Shown here piece after piece: positions 4,675 to 6,534 of a DNA stretch of 6,534 bases. This stretch comes from Desulfobulbaceae bacterium (lineage in GTDB: Bacteria; Desulfobacterota; Desulfobulbia; Desulfobulbales; Desulfocapsaceae). How positions within the stretch are numbered: position 1 is the stretch's first letter; every line of letters begins with the position of its first letter. Where the stretch lies: positions 8,736-15,269 of the forward strand of contig DOMU01000195.1 of the NCBI GenBank assembly GCA_003509305.1, given 5' to 3'. The translations under genes were made by a program, and so were the position numbers. The notes under the pieces were generated by a model, which saw only the letters and a list, made by a program, of their open reading frames with translations, did no database searches and had not been told where the DNA came from.

Positions 4675-6534
4675 ATGAAGCGCTCTTGTATCGCGGCTTC
4701 ACCGCTGATGGTACTCTTTGCCGCCGCGTTTTTCCTTGCCGCCGTTCCTTTTCCGCGAACCGCCCATGGCCTGCAAGTGGTGCCGCTCGAAAGCGAGGTG
4801 ACGCCATCGTGGTTTCGCCTGTGGCAAGAAGCGCGAGAACTGCGCGGCCAGGATGACGGCAGGGCGGCTGAAATCTATGAGAAGCTTTTGCGGGAAAAAC
4901 CCGGCCTCAAAGAGGCCCGCTGGGAATACTGTCAACTACTGGTCAACCGCCACGAAAAGGCCATCACCGTCTGCGAACCACTGACGGAAGCGGATCCGAA
5001 TAACAGAGATTATCTGTTGATGGTCGGGCGGCTGGCGCTCTCGGCGCGGGAATACAAACGCGCCATTTCCTATCTGCAAAAGTATACCGATAGCGCTCCC
5101 GGTGACAACGAGGCGACGCGGCTTCTCGTCAAAGCCCTCGAACATCTCGGCGAGGTGAAAAAAAGCCTGCCGTATCTGCAAAGCCTGGCCCAGGCGCATC
5201 CGGATGACCTCGATCTGTCGTGGCGGCTGTTCACGGCGGCACGGCAGGCGGGCGAAAAAGAAAAGGCCGTTGCCGAGGCTATTTCCTTAAGCCAGGCCGA
5301 GCGTTTATCCACCGCCCGGCTGCTGGAACTGGCGCGGTATCTGGAAAAGTCAGGTGACGAAGCGGCGGCGGCCCAGGCGCAAGAACGCTATCTGAAGATA
5401 AATCCCGGCTATCAGCCTTTTCACAAGGCACTGGCCGCCACCTATCTGACCCAGAAACAGCCGGCAAAGGCATGGCCGCATCTGACCACTTTGGCTGAAA
5501 CGGGCCAGGCGACGCCGGAGGAACTGGTCGAGCTGGCCCGTATCCATCGCTACCGGCAGGATGCCGGCAAAGCGCTGCATTACTATGAAACGGCGCGGAC
5601 ATTGCGCCCGGACGATACGGCTCTGGCCGCCGAGACCATGGCGCTGCGCCGGGTATTCGCCAAAAGCCTGATCGCCGATGTCCAGCGTGACCGGGCGCCG
5701 GAGATGTGGAACGAGCTGGACCGTATGGGAATCGACCGCCTGGCCCTGTATACGGTCTTGGCCGAAGAGATGGAAAAAAGCGGCAAGCGCAAAGGTTTGC
5801 TCGAACTCCTGGGAATTCTTAAGGAGAAAGCGCCGGAGCCGGATCGTTATACCCTGCGTATCGCCCGCCTGCTCGCCGCCGGCGGCGACGACGAAGGCGC
5901 CTTTGAAATGATGCGCCAGGTCCGGCAAGCTGACCTGCGCGATGCCGGATACTTTCGTGAACGCGCCGCTATCGCAACCCGACTGGGGCTGGTCGCGGAC
6001 GCCCTTGCCGACTACCATCAGGCCATCGCCCTGAAGCCACAGGAGACGGCCAGCCACGAAGAGGCTATCGCCCTAGCCGCTGAAGCTGGCCTTACGCAGG
6101 AACTGTCCGCCCTGGCCCCAGCCGCAGAGACGCCGCTGGCCGTGTGGCTGGCCTGGTTACAGGGTTTGGCCGACAACGGTCTGTTCACGAGAGCGGCGGA
6201 AGAATATGGGCAGCTTTTGGCTTCGGAGCGGATTGCCGTCGGTGAGAAACAACAATTGCGTCGACAGCGGGCAAAAATGTACGCCCGTATGGGGCGTCTG
6301 GCCGAAGCCGAACAGGAATACCGCCTGCTTCTCGCCGAAACCACCGACCCGGCCAACCGGCAGAGCCTGCTGCTGGCGTTGACCAGTTTGCTCCTCGACG
6401 CTCAGGCCACCAGAGAGGCCGGGCAGTGGCTGGCCTTGGCTCCCGCCGGCACGCCTCTCGATGACCGTTTCACGCTGGCCCGCTGGCGGTTGGACCTGCA
6501 AAAAGACAGGAGTGGTGCCGCTCTCGATCAGTTA
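4675..6534 (+). CDS. Exported TPR-repeat protein of unknown function (truncated by window edge)
   Basis: The frame runs open from the ATG at 4675 to the window end, 620 codons with no stop. Residues 1-32 look like a signal peptide: KR near the start, a hydrophobic core from about 11 to 24, and a possible cleavage after AHG (30-32). The periplasm or outer membrane is therefore the likely location. The rest is almost wholly helical and alanine/leucine-rich, with roughly 34-residue TPR-like units. The clearest are near 46-77, 79-110, 111-143, 144-178, 212-245, 246-279, 280-314, 424-457 and 525-557, several ending in the typical NP or PDD (ADPNN 106-110, HPDD 175-178, KINPG 241-245, RPDD 311-314). 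TPRs act as protein-binding scaffolds. No catalytic motif is visible. A GAGTGG sequence six bases upstream is a fair ribosome site. The 48-bp gap to rpoH has no terminator, so co-transcription is likely. An outer-membrane assembly or export role is conceivable but unproven. Confidence 0.85.
   Translation, partial: MKRSCIAASPLMVLFAAAFFLAAVPFPRTAHGLQVVPLESEVTPSWFRLWQEARELRGQDDGRAAEIYEKLLREKPGLKEARWEYCQLLVNRHEKAITVCEPLTEADPNNRDYLLMVGRLALSAREYKRAISYLQKYTDSAPGDNEATRLLVKALEHLGEVKKSLPYLQSLAQAHPDDLDLSWRLFTAARQAGEKEKAVAEAISLSQAERLSTARLLELARYLEKSGDEAAAAQAQERYLKINPGYQPFHKALAATYLTQKQPAKAWPHLTTLAETGQATPEELVELARIHRYRQDAGKALHYYETARTLRPDDTALAAETMALRRVFAKSLIADVQRDRAPEMWNELDRMGIDRLALYTVLAEEMEKSGKRKGLLELLGILKEKAPEPDRYTLRIARLLAAGGDDEGAFEMMRQVRQADLRDAGYFRERAAIATRLGLVADALADYHQAIALKPQETASHEEAIALAAEAGLTQELSALAPAAETPLAVWLAWLQGLADNGLFTRAAEEYGQLLASERIAVGEKQQLRRQRAKMYARMGRLAEAEQEYRLLLAETTDPANRQSLLLALTSLLLDAQATREAGQWLALAPAGTPLDDRFTLARWRLDLQKDRSGAALDQL

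Noticed and set aside
5350..6057. Minus-strand open frame of 235 codons antisense to the TPR gene
   Set aside because: The plus-strand frame is continuous for 620 codons with signal peptide and TPR pattern; the antisense frame has neither a ribosome site nor a recognisable domain.

Overview
The window is GC-rich, densely coded bacterial DNA from a Gram-negative organism. A sigma-32 type heat-shock factor (RpoH) together with a small one-domain rubredoxin suggests an anaerobic or microaerobic proteobacterium, possibly of the Desulfuromonadales/Geobacter-Pelobacter type. That placement is inferred from gene content and style, not demonstrated. No insertion sequence, phage gene, CRISPR array, tRNA or rRNA was seen.

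Region 1 (1-1099, minus strand): a TetR-family repressor gene overlaps by four bases (ATGA) the start of a SulP-family anion transporter gene that runs off the left edge. Upstream of tetR, positions 1128-1191 hold a candidate promoter and three palindromes. One is a perfect 14-bp palindrome of the kind TetR proteins bind, so the pair is probably an autoregulated two-gene operon.

Region 2 (1239-1529, plus strand): a self-contained rubredoxin unit. It has a near-consensus sigma-70 promoter, a leader with a perfect 6-1-6 palindrome resembling a Fur/PerR-type site, a strong Shine-Dalgarno sequence, a 51-residue rubredoxin and an intrinsic terminator with eight Ts. The rubredoxin is unusual: its first metal-binding knuckle is C-P-C-G instead of C-x-x-C-G, and the second is preceded by an extra cysteine.

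Region 3 (1626-3422, minus strand): lepA, encoding elongation factor 4, complete at 598 residues.

Region 4 (3423-3627): a 205-bp divergent intergenic region between lepA and rpoH with several inverted repeats. One is a short hairpin that would cover the rpoH Shine-Dalgarno sequence.

Region 5 (3628-6534, plus strand): rpoH (332 residues, with N- and C-terminal extensions relative to E. coli sigma-32). After 48 bp it is followed by a large exported TPR-repeat protein of unknown function that runs off the right edge (620 codons visible). The two are probably co-transcribed, which would tie the exported protein to the heat-shock regulator.

No gene-free stretch exceeds 300 bases. The two longest (1100-1320 and 3423-3627) are regulatory in character. 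I see no obviously novel multi-gene system. The most interesting points are the variant rubredoxin, its possible Fur/PerR-like operator, the possible rpoH RNA thermometer, and the rpoH-TPR linkage.
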